The notes under the pieces are model-generated. The model saw nothing but the letters and a program-made list of their open reading frames with translations, was not told where the DNA came from and searched no databases. From assembly GCF_932526225.1 (NCBI RefSeq), contig NC_064037.1:1426001-1490000 (forward strand): 64,000 bases of DNA. The letters run 5' to 3'. Shown in pieces: positions 26,001-37,394 of the stretch. This DNA is from Nematostella vectensis (Eukaryota; Cnidaria; Anthozoa; Actiniaria; Edwardsiidae). A program made the translations under genes and the position numbers. Every line of letters starts with the position of its first letter. Positions within the stretch are counted from its first letter, which is position 1.

Positions 26001-26340
26001 GATGACCTTGCTACTAATGCAGAAATGAAGGGAGACTTTAGCATTCTTGCAAAGTCGAACGCCTTGCGGGTAAAATCAAAAGAAAAGAGGAAGGAAATAG
26101 AGAAGGAAGAACAAAATATTGATCTTCTACAGAAGAAGCTGAAATCCTTTTGAAAAGACGTTAAGTCAAAATCTCACAATCTTGAGACACTATTGCTTTG
26201 TTGCTGTTATTGAAATTATAGATTATTCATTAAAAGTATTCATAAGACATGCTGCATGGTCATTGAAAAATGGGTTATGGTCAGGGAAAAGTCAGGGAAA
26301 AGTCAGGGAATTTTACTTTTTCAGATTAGTGGGAACCCTG
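23036..26340 (+). mobile_element. Complete hAT-type DNA transposon, 3305 bp
   Basis: The ends are perfect 12-bp inverted repeats, CAGGGTTCCCAC at 23036 and GTGGGAACCCTG ending at 26340, flanked by an identical 5-bp sequence GTCTT (23031-23035 and 26341-26345). Next to both ends are subterminal copies of GTCAGGGAA: six exact plus one variant on the left and three on the right, all in the same orientation. One intact transposase gene lies inside. CAGGG-type ends and subterminal repeats that bind transposase are hAT features. Most hAT elements duplicate 8 bp; a 5-bp duplication is known in some subgroups. It sits between DSCC1 and the SELENOI-like gene and damages neither coding region. Confidence 0.92.
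23745..26153 (+). CDS. hAT-family transposase with BED-like zinc finger
   Basis: An uninterrupted 802-codon frame. Residues 31-57 form a BED-like finger (C31, C34, H51, H57) for binding transposon ends. The RNase-H-like core has candidate acidic residues D204 (ISFDES), D270 (SMDGPN) and E649 (SCVERGFS), plus the family CxxH-like motif GACGLHVVHG at about residues 298-307. The SCVERGFSDNKD segment corresponds to the hAT C-terminal dimerisation/catalytic region. Residues 700-802 are highly charged and probably coiled coil. The ATG is directly preceded by TTTGTAG, so an upstream untranslated exon spliced to this site is plausible; a donor-like AGGTAGGG lies near 23368. The protein would cut and paste the surrounding element. 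No frameshift or premature stop is seen, so the copy may be active, or it may have been co-opted by the host. Confidence 0.9.
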   Translation: MSKRTVFNNLWLQDPLFPWVAQAQESTKARCKMCSVTFELGNMGKQALISHAKGKKHLRRVAPSTQQVSLNSFVTVQKQESEQNSSAAERTMTVPPPPVDLSQVASSSDSSKGTIKKYVTKDETLKAEVLWAIKVLMSHYSCNSSAGTDKLFSNMFPDSVIAKQFQCGATKCSYLICFGIAPFFHDELMKRLQEQGTMYVISFDESLNTVIQKEQMDLIVRFWDVQKNKVVSRYIDSQFLGHTRAADLLQSFKLGLQKLNPANLVQVSMDGPNVNWKFLEDLLEDREQTDPDLPKLINIGACGLHVVHGAFKYGATATGWRLDKLLRSLWYTFSDSPAKREDYEAISGSSMWPLRFCGTRWLEDLPVAERAVAIWPNIKKYVDEVSKLPKSKIPTSQSFKNLQAFVQDPLIVAKLEFFISIARILGPFLKKFQTDQPMVPFLTQDVQTILEAILSKFVKKSVLQEATTCAKLANIDVSKSDNLLPPRKVDVGFAAKMSVHKMESTKQATPLQILEFQNNCLEFLKQLSSKVMDRSPLKYKMARNLVSLNPIYMASNPEAATTRFSNVLQQLISHKMKSTHCCDIALQQYKAFLADVERYSKEDFKSYQSSDKALDVFLAEYFHQKPQYADLWQTVKMLLILSHGQSCVERGFSDNKDIVSNNMHQDTLVGFRRAHSGVKSLECPIEDSITTELLTSCKYASNRYRQSLAEKKSIEAKTHKESLKRKVEEDIKQAKKKKQKLETTATALLKEADDLATNAEMKGDFSILAKSNALRVKSKEKRKEIEKEEQNIDLLQKKLKSF

Positions 26341-26684
26341 GTCTTGAAGAATATGGATAAATCAAAACAATTATCCATTATTTAACACCTTTTTTTTTAC
26401 AAATAGTACCCATAAGTCATTTGCATTGACATCCTTTGGTGAAATAGGTGTATATAGAGCAGTTGGGAGATCAAACAGTAAAATTATTATTTTTGCGGAA
26501 AAGGTGTATTTTTTTATCACAATATTTTGAAGCAATCGTAATAATTTCACATTGATTCACATTTTCTATTGTTCAAAATAAAATCCTAGAAATTATCTGA
26601 CCTCCATTGGATATCAGCACCAGATCTTATAGCCTTTATATATAACTTCCCACACATACATTTTCGTATTGTATTGTCGTTTAT

Positions 26685-29600
26685 TCAAGGTTTCTTCAGG
26701 GAGAAGCAACGAATTTTAAAATGATCACAGAGCTGGTTCACCTATAAAAAATAATTGAATTAGAAAACTACAATAATGTTTGACCCATATTTTCAAGGCA
26801 CTAACTAAAGGGCCCCTAAAAAAAAGAGAATACTTCTTCCAGATAGGATTGCAAAATGCCTACCAGACTCTAGTAATAGTCAATCATTAACAGCACATTA
26901 ATTGGCCTAGCTTAGTTATAGTCTATCAGTAGTGAAAGGTGCCTGATTTGAAAGAGCAAAAAATGGCCACACAGTGTTTGTGGCTATATAAATTGATACT
27001 ACTTGTGTGATTCAGAGTCGAAAGCTTTCAAGTCTGTGCCCATTGTGTTTCTAGAAAAATTGTTAATTATATCGTCATGGCAACTCACCACACATATCCC
27101 ATAATGCACGTGAAGTACAGCAACTAGGAAAGTGTAGAATACAAGAGCAGTGACTTCAGTGCCTTCCGCTTTAAGGAACGGGACAACAAAGAGAATAGCA
27201 GCTAACGGGTAGAGAAGGATGTTGAATCTCTCGCACGGCTCGCCGCACATTGTACTGACAATAAGACGACACTGGTGAGAAAAGTACTCAAATAATTAGT
27301 ATTTATACTACCTTAGAAGATATCCTTTCTACCTGTTAACATGGGACCTGCTAAGCGGACGAAAAAAAAGTCAGCTAGTTGGATGAGATTGGACCTCTGT
27401 AAACAATTTTGCATGTAAACACAATTTCTGGAAAAATTATTTAACAGTAAAAAACGGTATTGTGTAAAAGTGGTCTCAGCCATAATTTTGTAGTTAATCA
27501 TACTTACTGTTATGTTTGAGAAAACTATGCCAATGGCAGACAGGAGAAGTCTTGGCTGATTCAGTAAGACATTGGATGGAGAAATAAGAACCCAGGTGGT
27601 AAATAGCAAAAACTGCGCAGCTATTGGTAAAAACGGCATCATTCCCTCAGATGGGGTAATAGATCGGCAGGTATTTGTTACATGAGCCCTGGAAAAAAGG
27701 CACTGTTTAGAACAGGAGAAATAGATTCACTAAACATTATATACAGTAATATGCTCTCACAAATAAAGTCACTTCTATAGTTTATACTGAGATAAAGTGT
27801 GACAGTTCATGGGAAAACCAAACTCGCAAGTTTGCCGTTTCGCAGAATATAAAATATTGAAAGCAGTGTGTCTATTGAAAGTTTCTTTGAGGATGTGATT
27901 GATAATTTAGAAAGGAGGGCCTCATATCTCGGATTTTCAGGGGCGGGGTTTGGCTCAGTGACAACAGGGGAGGGGTGATTTATTTTGTTACATATGGCTT
28001 TCTGGCAGCCCAAAGGGGGGGGGGGGGGGGGGTTAAACCCTCCCCCTAAATATTACTCTGTAAACGTTTGTCCTACTTACTGATATACATTGAAGATACA
28101 CATAGGAAGAGTAATAGTGATGAATGAGCCTGAAATTTAATCAATTGTAATTGTTACATAAGTAACAGAGAAATGGGGACAAAGTGGCATTGTGTAAAAA
28201 TATACTGTACTTCCAATGTAAAATATCTATAAAACGGGACACAGACTGTCCTTGTGGAGTAGTTTGTAGAAAAAATTAGAAAATACACCTAAAAGTGTGA
28301 TTGAGTGGAAAAATGAGAATAGAATGTATAATTAACGTACCATAGACTGTTCCCCTGAACACATTCATATAGGATATACCAACAGATGGAATCCCACTCT
28401 TCCAAAACTCTACACCAGTAAAGCATGTAACTGCATACACTAAAGCAATCATCTAAATAGAAAAGGGAAACATGATAAGTAAAACAAGCAATTTCAAATT
28501 AAAAATGAGGCTATGCATCCAGGCAAGGGGGGATAAGCATGCGGATATTAAACGCTATCCAATACAACCATCCCTAGCAACTTTTTTGCAACATAAAGTT
28601 TGAGTAACTAAAGATTTAAAACTAGAATGCACTAGTAAAATAATAGTAAAATAATCAACACAAATACAGCAGAACCCTGTTAATTCGAACCCTTGTTGAA
28701 GATAAAAAACAAGTTAATAGGGAGTTTGAGCTATCCCTGTAAAAACGAAAAAAAATAGTCTCTAGGGAACTTGAAGTCAGCTCAAATTAGCAGGGAATAT
28801 TTAAGTCTGCTATGTTGGTGTTCTCCTGTTGATCTATACTCATAGACCTATATATATAAGTCTGCTATGATGGTGTTCTCCTGTTGATCTATACTCATAG
28901 ACCTAGATATATAAGTCTGCTATTTTGGTGTTCTCCTGTTGATCTATATGGTGACCTACCAGTTGACTAGAGTCATATGCCCATGGCAGGTATAACATTC
29001 CAGTATTGTACTTCTCCCAGTGAGCAATAAAGAACCCCATGAGGCAAATAAAATACATGATGTATAACTCCAGCATTGTGACACTAGGTGAGCCATGACC
29101 AAATATGCAGAATAGGGAAAGTGTGATAAGCCAGATAGCCATACTGTCCAGTCCGTGGTCAAATAACTCTCCTAGAGGCGAACTGGAAAAGGGAATACAG
29201 TTACAATAGTAAAGTAGTCTGAGAAAGAGACCATGGTCAAATACCCCCCTCCTCCCCTAGAGGTGAGCCAAAATACAAAGCATGAGGATAGAAATTTCTA
29301 GTAATGTGAGAAAAAAGTAAAATAGAATGGGTTGCCAAGTAGAGGAATCACGGTCACATAAATTCTCACCTACTATTTGTCCTTCTAGCTTGTTTGCCAT
29401 CACAGCCATCTAATGTGTGGGCGATAAACTGTGCCGCAGCAAAAATCATCCACCAGAATCCAGGAACTTGGTAGCCGGTGTGTGGCCCCAGGCCAGCCTT
29501 TAAGTGGGGGTCGTAGTAAGACGTCACTGCATATACCATAAAAAGCATTCCCCAGCCTGTGAATGTCATCAGATTTGGGGCAAGCCATTTGGGAAAATAC

Positions 29601-30994
29601 TGAAAGAAAATAGATGTAGCTGAATTGCTAAGGAGCCAAGTTTTAGATTTCTTAGGGGGGGGGGGGTTGACGATTTTAGGTGTGCAGGATATTTTTTTAA
29701 AGCATTTGGCATGCAAGAAATTTTTTTTACAGATGCAGGGTTTTTTTATTTTTTTTCGTCCACCAATTGGTGCAGGATATTTTTTTCGGCCTTTCAATCG
29801 TGCAAGATATTTTTTTCGGCCTTTCAATCGTGCAGGATATTTTTTTAAAAACCTCCACCCCCCCCTTTCAAAAATCAAATGGTTGGCCCCTACAGCTTAA
29901 TAACAGGTTAATATGGAGTTACAGTAGGATGCCCTCATCTGAAAATAATAGCTGCCTTTTGGCCCACTATCATGATAATTCTCTGCTAGCACTAGCAGAG
30001 TCTTTGTATTTCGCTAGGGTGGAAACACTATCATGATAATTCTCTGCTAGCGCTAGCAGAGGCTTTGTATTTCGCTAGGCTGGCAACACTATCATGATAA
30101 TTCTCTGCTAGCACTAGCAGAGTCTTTGTATTTCACTAGGCTGGCAACACTATCATGATAATTCTCTGCTAGCGCTAGCAGAGGCTTTGTATTTCGCTAG
30201 GCTGATAATTCTCTGCTAGCACTAGCAGAGGCTTTGTATTTTGCTAGGCTGGCAGGAAGCATTATAATAGCAGTAAGCGAATATTCAAATCATCTTGCAG
30301 TCTCCTGACAACTTCCAATTTTCGCATTATAAGGATGACATGGCAATGCTAAACGTTGTCAACAGATTACACTCATAAGTATGGTTAAAGAAAACATCTT
30401 TTAGATTTGCATATAGAAATATAGAAGCTAGATCGTGTACATGTGTAAAAAATGTACATAGCGGCTTTTGCACACAATCAAAAACACGGGACCAGCTCTA
30501 TGCACGGCACATGTTATATTCATGAACCTACTATGGTTATCTATAGGGCGCTGTCTTGCGTAATAAATGGCACCTGAGACAACCCGCCCCTGGCTGGCCG
30601 TGAGCTCTGCTAGTGGTTTGTCAACAAACAACAGGAACGAGTATCTTTTCAATTCTAAGAAATGTCGATACCACAATATGATGAAGGGTAGCAACGAAAG
30701 CAAAGCGTTGCAAAGGCACTTCGTTATTCTCAAGAAATTTATAATGTTTATTACATCTAAGCTTATTACCTCAACAATAAAGTTCCAAAACGGATGAGTG
30801 ATGTAGTTGGAAACAGGAGAAGTGTCCATTGATTTATACTGAAACAGAAAGTTGAGTGATTGAATGAGAAACAAGGATTCTGTAACTTAATATCTTCTTT
30901 CAAAAGACCGGCTCGACCTAATGTAAAGCAATCGAAATACCTTGTATCGGTCGAATCCATTTATTTCCTCTTGATTTAGATACTGCCAACGCAT
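26685..30994 (-). CDS. SELENOI: Ethanolaminephosphotransferase 1-like (SELENOI/EPT1), no selenocysteine
   Basis: Nine minus-strand exons join in phase into 385 aa: 30994-30941, 30838-30770, 29599-29370, 29182-28960, 28452-28341, 28129-28081, 27688-27508, 27271-27089, 26741-26685. The enzyme transfers phosphoethanolamine from CDP-ethanolamine to diacylglycerol (or alkyl-acylglycerol) in ER/Golgi membranes, the last Kennedy-pathway step. The CDP-alcohol phosphotransferase signature DGx2ARx8Gx3Dx3D is complete at about residues 108-129 (DGKQAR ... GELFDHGLD), followed by HWEKYNTG. Many hydrophobic segments agree with a multi-spanning protein. The N-terminus (YLNQEEINGFDRYK) aligns with human YVSPEQLAGFDKYK, fixing the start. 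The frame ends FSLKKP-TGA; human continues SLRKPNSD-Sec. Downstream of the TGA there is no similarity to the human tail, so I read it as a true stop. CEPT1 is the alternative family member but fits less well. Confidence 0.92.
28803..28955. repeat. 55-bp minisatellite at the start of SELENOI intron 4
   Basis: Nearly three copies of a unit containing TTGGTGTTCTCCTGTTGATC and a TATATA stretch. Read on the gene strand, the array begins just after the exon 4 donor (28959). Confidence 0.85.
29690..29865. repeat. T-rich tandem repeat in SELENOI intron 2
   Basis: Degenerate units of about 30 bp with GTGCAGGATATTTTTTT and CGGCCTTTCAATC. A G-run at 29656 and C-run at 29860 border it. Confidence 0.75.
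29960..30255. repeat. 61-bp tandem repeat built on a perfect palindrome
   Basis: Five copies in SELENOI intron 2. Each carries CTCTGCTAGCGCTAGCAGAG, a 20-bp perfect palindrome, or its one-base variant with CACTAGC; the two versions alternate along most of the array. Flanking parts of the unit include ATCATGATAATT and GCTTTGTATTTCGCTAGG. Confidence 0.9.
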
Positions 30995-31619
30995 GGTTAA
31001 AAGCTTTTTGGTGTAGCAGCCAGAGTGTATAAGTTTGCAAAGGTATTTTGCCCTTTCACCCAAGTCTAGATCAGGCCACATGTCTCGTACTTTGGTCCAC
31101 TCTGCTTCGATCAAACATCAACTCACTCCCCTTACTCACCCAAGAGAAACTTCTCAAGAACACGCTCTCTCATTGGTGCATTCTTATTTTGGCGCTCCTA
31201 GGCAAACCGCTGATCATGTGTTCGAATACTTCCGTCTTATTCCTCCCACTATTTTCGATTTTTCTACCATATTTATCTAATGCCTACTCAGAATTTTCAT
31301 TTCAGCCTTTTTTCCGTTATCTTGATTTGTTATAAAACACAATTATTTTTTCTATATTTCTTTTATTTTCTATTACGACATACGTATTAATGAATTAACA
31401 AAAGGTTCACTAGGGGGCAATTTAAATGCCATTTATAACCCAAAATGGTAATTTAACAAAAAACCCGTTTATAAAAGCAAAAAAAATATGTTTTATTTAC
31501 GCCGCCAATCAATACTGGTCAGCGGTTACCCGCGGCGCGTGTTTCTAATATCAATTCGTTCCAGAGTCCAAAGCTGCAATTACAAGATTCCAGGCGAGAA
31601 TACAACTTTTTGCGATAAC
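30995..31619. promoter_or_regulatory. Likely bidirectional promoter, SELENOI / PPM1G
   Basis: The two start codons face away from each other across 625 bp. The interval must contain both 5' UTRs and promoters. I see no TATA box at a convincing distance from either gene. The call rests on geometry only. Confidence 0.5.
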
Positions 31620-34600
31620 ATGGGGGCCTACCTATCAAAACCCAAGACAGAAATGAACTCTGTGACCGAATCGAACAGCAAGATGAGTTATGGTGCGTCA
31701 GCCATGCAAGGATGGAGAGTATCGATGGAGGTAAGGAAAAACACGTGCCAGATCGAACGACAGACAGGGCAGAAATAAGCGAGATCTTTACTGAAAATAC
31801 CCATTTCCTCCACATGAATGTCCCTTACTGGACAACAAACCCGCTAAAAATCTTCTGTTTTACTCTTTCTAGCATTGTGACGAAATTATTCTTTCGATAG
31901 ATCAAGGAATATTTCATTGTGAGAATGTCATAGCTCGTCTCGCATGTCTGAAGACTCTTCATCATAAAATTTGTTTATCATTAATTTTCTTGTCGTATGA
32001 TTGAGTTCACACTTGCTCCTTAGCATTAAAATGAATTTTCCCGCTGCTGCATTAAAATAACTTCACTTACTATAACAATAGATGATTTCTCAAAATTTAA
32101 TTTCTACAATTTTTGGGAATTTCCTGGATTGTCGATTCATTAGAAAATTTGAATATTTACTAAAATTTTGTTCTATATCCAGAGGCTGATTATTTGAATG
32201 CATTGTTTGGACGTATTGCTATATTATATAACACCCTGTTTGAGGGGGAGCTGGCATGGATAATATTGTAAACACTGGAGCTCTGTGTTGCAGGACGCAC
32301 ATACTTGTCTGCTTGACTTCGATGAGGATACGTCTCTCTTCGCTGTGTACGATGGACATGGAGGTAACAACATGAGCCCTGGACAAATGGTCTCAACAAA
32401 GCTATTCAGCAAGTCTTTGTTTTCATCCAATTGCAATGCTGATCTTGTTTGCCGACACCACAAGTCAAGTCAATTACTTTACAAGTTTTACATGGAATTA
32501 ACTAAATGTTCTGGCTAAATAACAATTGTGCCAGCAACAACATTTAAGGATAAAGCAACAACAATTAGGGATAACCCTGAGAAACACAAGGTAACTTAAC
32601 AGTCTGGCCTCCATTTTTAATTTTCTGAACAGGTCAAGAAGTTGCTGAGTATGTTTCCAAGCACTTGCCAGATGTGCTCAGAGGTGACATCGGTTATAAA
32701 GAAGGAAATACCAAGCAAGCTTTGATTGACACATTCCTAAAAGTGGACGAAAGCATTGTATCAGAGGAGGTTGGTATTTGGAGTTGAAGTAATGTACCTG
32801 ATATTGCTGTGGTCTTGGATATGGGGCTGCCCATTGACTTGTGCTATATCTTTGATAACCTTTACATCATCAAGTGAAGGATTACCAGAATAGCATATGT
32901 TATCATCATGGTCATCATGATTATGACTGACATGTAACATGTAACGAGGATGGCATAAGTTATCAACGTCGTCATCATCATAATGATTGGCATGTATCTA
33001 AGGTAACCAGGATGTGTTGGGTTATCGTCATGGTTATCATCATAATAATTGGCACATATCTAAGGTAACCAGCATGTGTTGTGTTATCATAATGGTTATC
33101 ATCATAAAAATTGGCACTTATTACTACAATTCAGTCATTACTACAATTCAAACCATCCTCACCTTCATCTTTGTGGTCTGTTTTCAGGGTCTGAAGGAAC
33201 TCAAAGAAATCGCTGGGGATAATGATGACAGTGGTGATGAGAATGAAGCTGACCTTCTCACCAAGGATGCCAACATCCCCCTATCTGAACTGCTGGCGAA
33301 GTTGAAAGAGGTACATGGACTCCAAGAGGTGACAACCCTATGCATGATGACTGTTTTCTTATCAGTAACATAGATGACAGTAATCAGAAAACACATAAAT
33401 AGGTAGTTTAAGGGCGTCCTTCTGGAGGAATCTACTCCCTTGGGACATTTAGGCATGCCTTTGAGCAGGATATTTTGTGCGATGTTTTGTTAAGTAGAAA
33501 CATCCTTTGTTTCCTATTTAGTAATTTTTAAAGTTACATTATTATAGTTCATTTTACCTCAGGCACATTATTATGATTATAATAGTAAAAAAAGCATTTT
33601 CACAATTTTGTTTCTACTGTTATTATACTATTTCCTTTTGATGTCATTTTACCTCTGTTGTTTGTTTATGTCCATGATATCATCCATGGTAGAATAATTT
33701 GGAATTGAAGGATGTTTATGTGATTGCATTACAGAGGGCAAATGAGAATGAAGAAGATTCTGGCGAAGATTCTGAAGAGGAGGAAGAAAATGGGCATCTA
33801 ATGAATGGGGACTCAAAGACAGAAGGTAGCTTGTGTTTTCTGGGTGTTTATTTGACTTTTCTGTTGCCTGAATCAACTTATGATATTCAGTTCCATTATC
33901 AGAGAAAAAAAATGCAAATGGGAAAATGGGACAGAAAGAGAGACATTCAGAAGATGAAGAGGAAAAGGAAAACAAAGATGCTAGCAAAAGTGCAGACAAA
34001 GATGATGACAAGGGTGTTGATGAGAAAGGTGTTGATGAGGAAGGCGCGTCAGAAGAGCCACAAGATGGTGAAGAGGAGGAGGAAGAAGAGGAGGAATCTG
34101 AAGAAGAAGAAGAAGAGGAGGAGGATGAAGATGGGGAAGGAGTTCTAGTGAAATCAGATGAGGTAGGTATGAGCTTGCTTCATTGCAATGAAACCTCTTT
34201 CAGAGGGAAGTCAGTCTGGGGACCCTAACCTGCTCATATGCAGAGAATTAACATAGGTACCTGCTGAATCAAGTTAATTTGATTAGGGTTATTATTTTTC
34301 TATGGTTTAGATATGGAGCTTACTGGAGCTTCAGCCATTTCTAATTTTTTAAGAAAAGATGTTTAAATCCTCTGACTTACTGAACTGAGTTGATTTTTCA
34401 GGCAGGCTATGACAGTGGAACCACAGCTATTGTTGCTTTAGTCAAGGATAACAATCTGACGGTTGCAAATGTTGGTGACTCGCGCTGTGTTTTGTGTCGG
34501 AATGGAATTGCACTGGACATGTCAATTGACCACAAGCCAGAGGATGAAAAGGAACTAAACCGTATCCACAAAGCTGGCGGGAAAGTCACCTGTGAGGGCA

Positions 34601-36414
34601 GAGTTAATGGTGGATTAAACCTATCAAGAGCACTAGGTAATGTTGGTTAGCCATTCTATTAATTCCCTTACTGGGTAAATTTTCTGTTGGTTATAATGAG
34701 GGTGCAAATGTTTTTTTTTTCTAAATATCAATGAGATCACAAAAATAATCACAAAGATTACTGTAGGGTTCTACAGACAATCTTTCATCATTCATCTAAG
34801 GGTTTGCCATAGCCCCCGTCATTACAGTATGTATGCGACCTTTTTGTTTGTGTGGCCTTGTTATTATGTGGGTTTGAATACAGCCTGGGATTATCCTCAG
34901 GCATTCAGGACCGTACCTACCTTTCTGGACAAGCAACTCTGGACAATCGTAATAAAAGGCATATAGAAATATAGTACCTCCTGTCCTGATGCATACTACT
35001 TTACTTGTTTTGGCAGGTGATCACAGCTACAAGGGTCAGAGTGAGTTAGGTGCTCATGAACAGCAAATCACAGCCATGCCAGACATCAGACAGACAACAC
35101 TAACAGAGTAAGTACATTGCTATAAGCACAGCAAATCACAGCCCTGCCAGACATCTGACAGACAACACTTACAGAGTAAGTATATTACTATAAGCACAGC
35201 AAATCACATCCATGCCGGACATACAACAGAAAACACTTACAAAGTCAGTATATTACAATAAGCACAGTTAATCACAGCCATGCCAGACATCTGACAGACA
35301 ACACTAACAGAGTAAGTACATTACTATAAGCACAAGCACAAGAAATCACAGCCATGCCGGACATCAGACAGACAACACTAACAGTAAGTACATTACTATA
35401 AGCACAACAAATCACAGCCATGCCGGACATCAGACAGACAACACTTACAGAGTAAGTACATTACTATAAGCACAGCAAATCACAGCCATGCCGGACATCA
35501 GACAGACAACACTAACAGTAAGTACATTACTATAAGCACAGCAAATCAGAGCCATGCCGGACATCTGACAGACAACACTAACAGTAAGTACATTACTATA
35601 AGCACAAGCACAAGAAATTACAGCCATGCCGGACATCAGACAGACAACACAAAAATTGGCAAGAATCTCTAGTGAATCAAGGCATTCCTATAAACGCATT
35701 TCTTGAGTTATTAGAGGTCATGTACACATTCTCATCTTATGTGTTTTTGCTTTTGTAATCATTATAAATTTTTTTTTTTCCCAGGGCTGATGAATTCATG
35801 GTTATAGCTTGTGATGGAATCTGGTAAAGTGACTTTTTTATTTTAATATTTTTTGTTATTTTGTATTTTACATATTTAGTGTATCCTAATCTCCACTTTC
35901 TTGTATTGTAGGAATGTGAAAAATAGCCAAGAAGTTGTAGATTTCGTAAAGCAAGAAATGAAAAATGGAGAAGAGAACCTCTCCTCGATATGCGAAAAAG
36001 TGAGTATTTGCAATTAGTTCTGCAATTTTGAGTTAACCACAAACTCAACAAACAACATTACAGCTTCTGTAAATTAAAGCCCTTTAGCTCTTTTCATTTA
36101 CCAACACAAGAGCTGGCTAGCAGGTAAAATCAAGCCTATGGCTGCAATAATTTTTGGAAAGAATGAGACCTCGTTCCTTTCTTTTCCTTCCCAATCTGTG
36201 TTACTAAACATCTTGTATCTTCTTTACTTGACAGCTTTTTGACGCGTGCCTAGCCCCCGACACGAGTGGCGACGGAGCAGGTTGCGATAACATGACATGT
36301 GTTATTGTCTCTTTCAAACCGGAAATGACGTCATCGACCAAGCCCGGCAAGAGAAAAGCTGACGAGGAAACCAACAAGCAAGCGGACAAGAAATCTCGGA
36401 CAGATTCAGATTAA
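31620..36414 (+). CDS. PPM1G: PPM1G, PP2C-gamma protein phosphatase
   Basis: Eleven exons join in phase into 474 aa: 31620-31730, 32294-32363, 32633-32769, 33188-33310, 33735-33825, 33903-34162, 34402-34636, 35017-35107, 35785-35823, 35912-35999, 36235-36414. It is a Mg/Mn-dependent Ser/Thr phosphatase; the vertebrate enzyme is nuclear and acts on spliceosome, histone and signalling substrates. The N-terminus MGAYLSKP matches human MGAYLSQP and suggests N-myristoylation. Metal-site motifs are present: WRVSMEDAH, YDGHGG (D57), YDSGTTA, VGDSRC, ACDGIW and GCDNMTC. As in vertebrate PPM1G, the catalytic domain is split by a long acidic insert, here about residues 107-264, ending in Glu/Asp runs. 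The C-terminus is Lys/Arg-rich (KRKADEE, DKKSRTD) and may serve in nuclear import. Human is 546 aa; the difference lies mostly in the insert. Exon 3 has a weak donor, GTTGGT. Confidence 0.96.
32895..33115. repeat. About 60-bp repeat in PPM1G intron 3
   Basis: Four diverged copies of a unit with ATCTAAGGTAACCAG, GTTATC and ATCATCATAATAATTGGCA. Confidence 0.8.
35050..35650. repeat. 68-bp repeat made from exon 8 plus its splice donor (PPM1G)
   Basis: Starting inside coding exon 8, a 68-bp unit (CAGCAAATCACAGCCATGCC, ACATCAGACAGACAACAC, then ACAGAGTAAGTACATT) is repeated in tandem. The first copy is the real 3' half of exon 8 and its 5' splice site at 35108. About eight more copies fill the intron, most keeping GTAAGTA and a CAG upstream of the exon-like part. 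Confidence 0.93.
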
Positions 36415-37390
36415 TACTCCCACGTGCACATAAGAAGTCTAGTTTTTACTATAAACAGTTTTATTTTATATGTTATATTACATATTTTATTGAGCACCTT
36501 AAAATACCAATTCTTTTGTAAAATATTGGTCTGCTAATATATCTCTCCAATACTCATGTTCGCCTCAGTTGGCATACGATCTGTGTAAAAACACCTAGTT
36601 CAAATAAGATTTCACTCAAAATCCACTTGTCGAAACCCGCAATGGCTAATGGGTAACGTACGTTTATCATGTTAGCAGGCACATTAACAAGAATGCTACA
36701 ACTTTTAATGGGTTAGTTTTTTAAACCTGGAGTTCTTTTTATTATTTTGTTCCTCATGTACTTGATACCCATGAAGCACTGCGAGCTACTACACCGAGAT
36801 TCTCCGAGAGCAATCTTATCTCGATCTTACGTAAACAATCGATGGATTCAGAAATAGAATATAACGGTAAGGTATGAAAAAACTAACCAGCAAGAGTAAA
36901 CAGAACGCCTCACCACCCCAGATACAAATGATCTCATGATATCGATGTAAATAGGATTCAAGAGCCTACTAGTACGATATTTCCGTAATGTCTTCATGCG
37001 AAGTGAATTAAAAATATAACGTTCGTGTCCTTTAACTATTTTTTTTTCGTTCTTGTTGGAGGCCCGCACATTCCCGGGTTAGCCTTCTAGTGGCAAATAT
37101 CTCCATACACCATGCAACATATCAAATACCTTTAATACAATTCATTTTCGCGTGACGAAAATTGGAAAGTACCCATAATACTGTTATGGATATTCCTTAC
37201 TGTTTTTGTTGGTTTTCACATATTAGATAGAGATAGATCAAGTAGAGTTTTACACTTTCCTTTGATGAGCATTCTACTCCTTGTTTTAATTTTTTTTTCT
37301 TGAAGAGATAAAGTGACCTGACTTACGAAAATGATAAAATCAAAAAAAGTGTCGCTAAATTTTGACCTCGAGAACATCAATTGCAATAAG
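36415..37390. other. PPM1G 3' flank, no further gene
   Basis: AT-rich 3' UTR-like DNA follows the stop codon. No exon with matching splice phases is seen. Confidence 0.45.
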
Positions 37391-37394
37391 GTGC

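Noticed and set aside
26630-26687. Selenocysteine read-through of the SELENOI TGA
   Set aside because: The codons after TGA do not resemble the known tail and no SECIS-like core was seen by eye; kept as a finding to check rather than as the annotation.
29366-29878. 170-aa minus ORF extending upstream of SELENOI exon 3
   Set aside because: The extension runs through an intronic tandem repeat; the acceptor at 29600 and homology define the exon start at 29599.
30941-31114. Longer N-terminus for SELENOI (ATG at 31114)
   Set aside because: The ATG at 30994 matches the length and sequence of the family N-terminus; the extra 40 residues have no counterpart.
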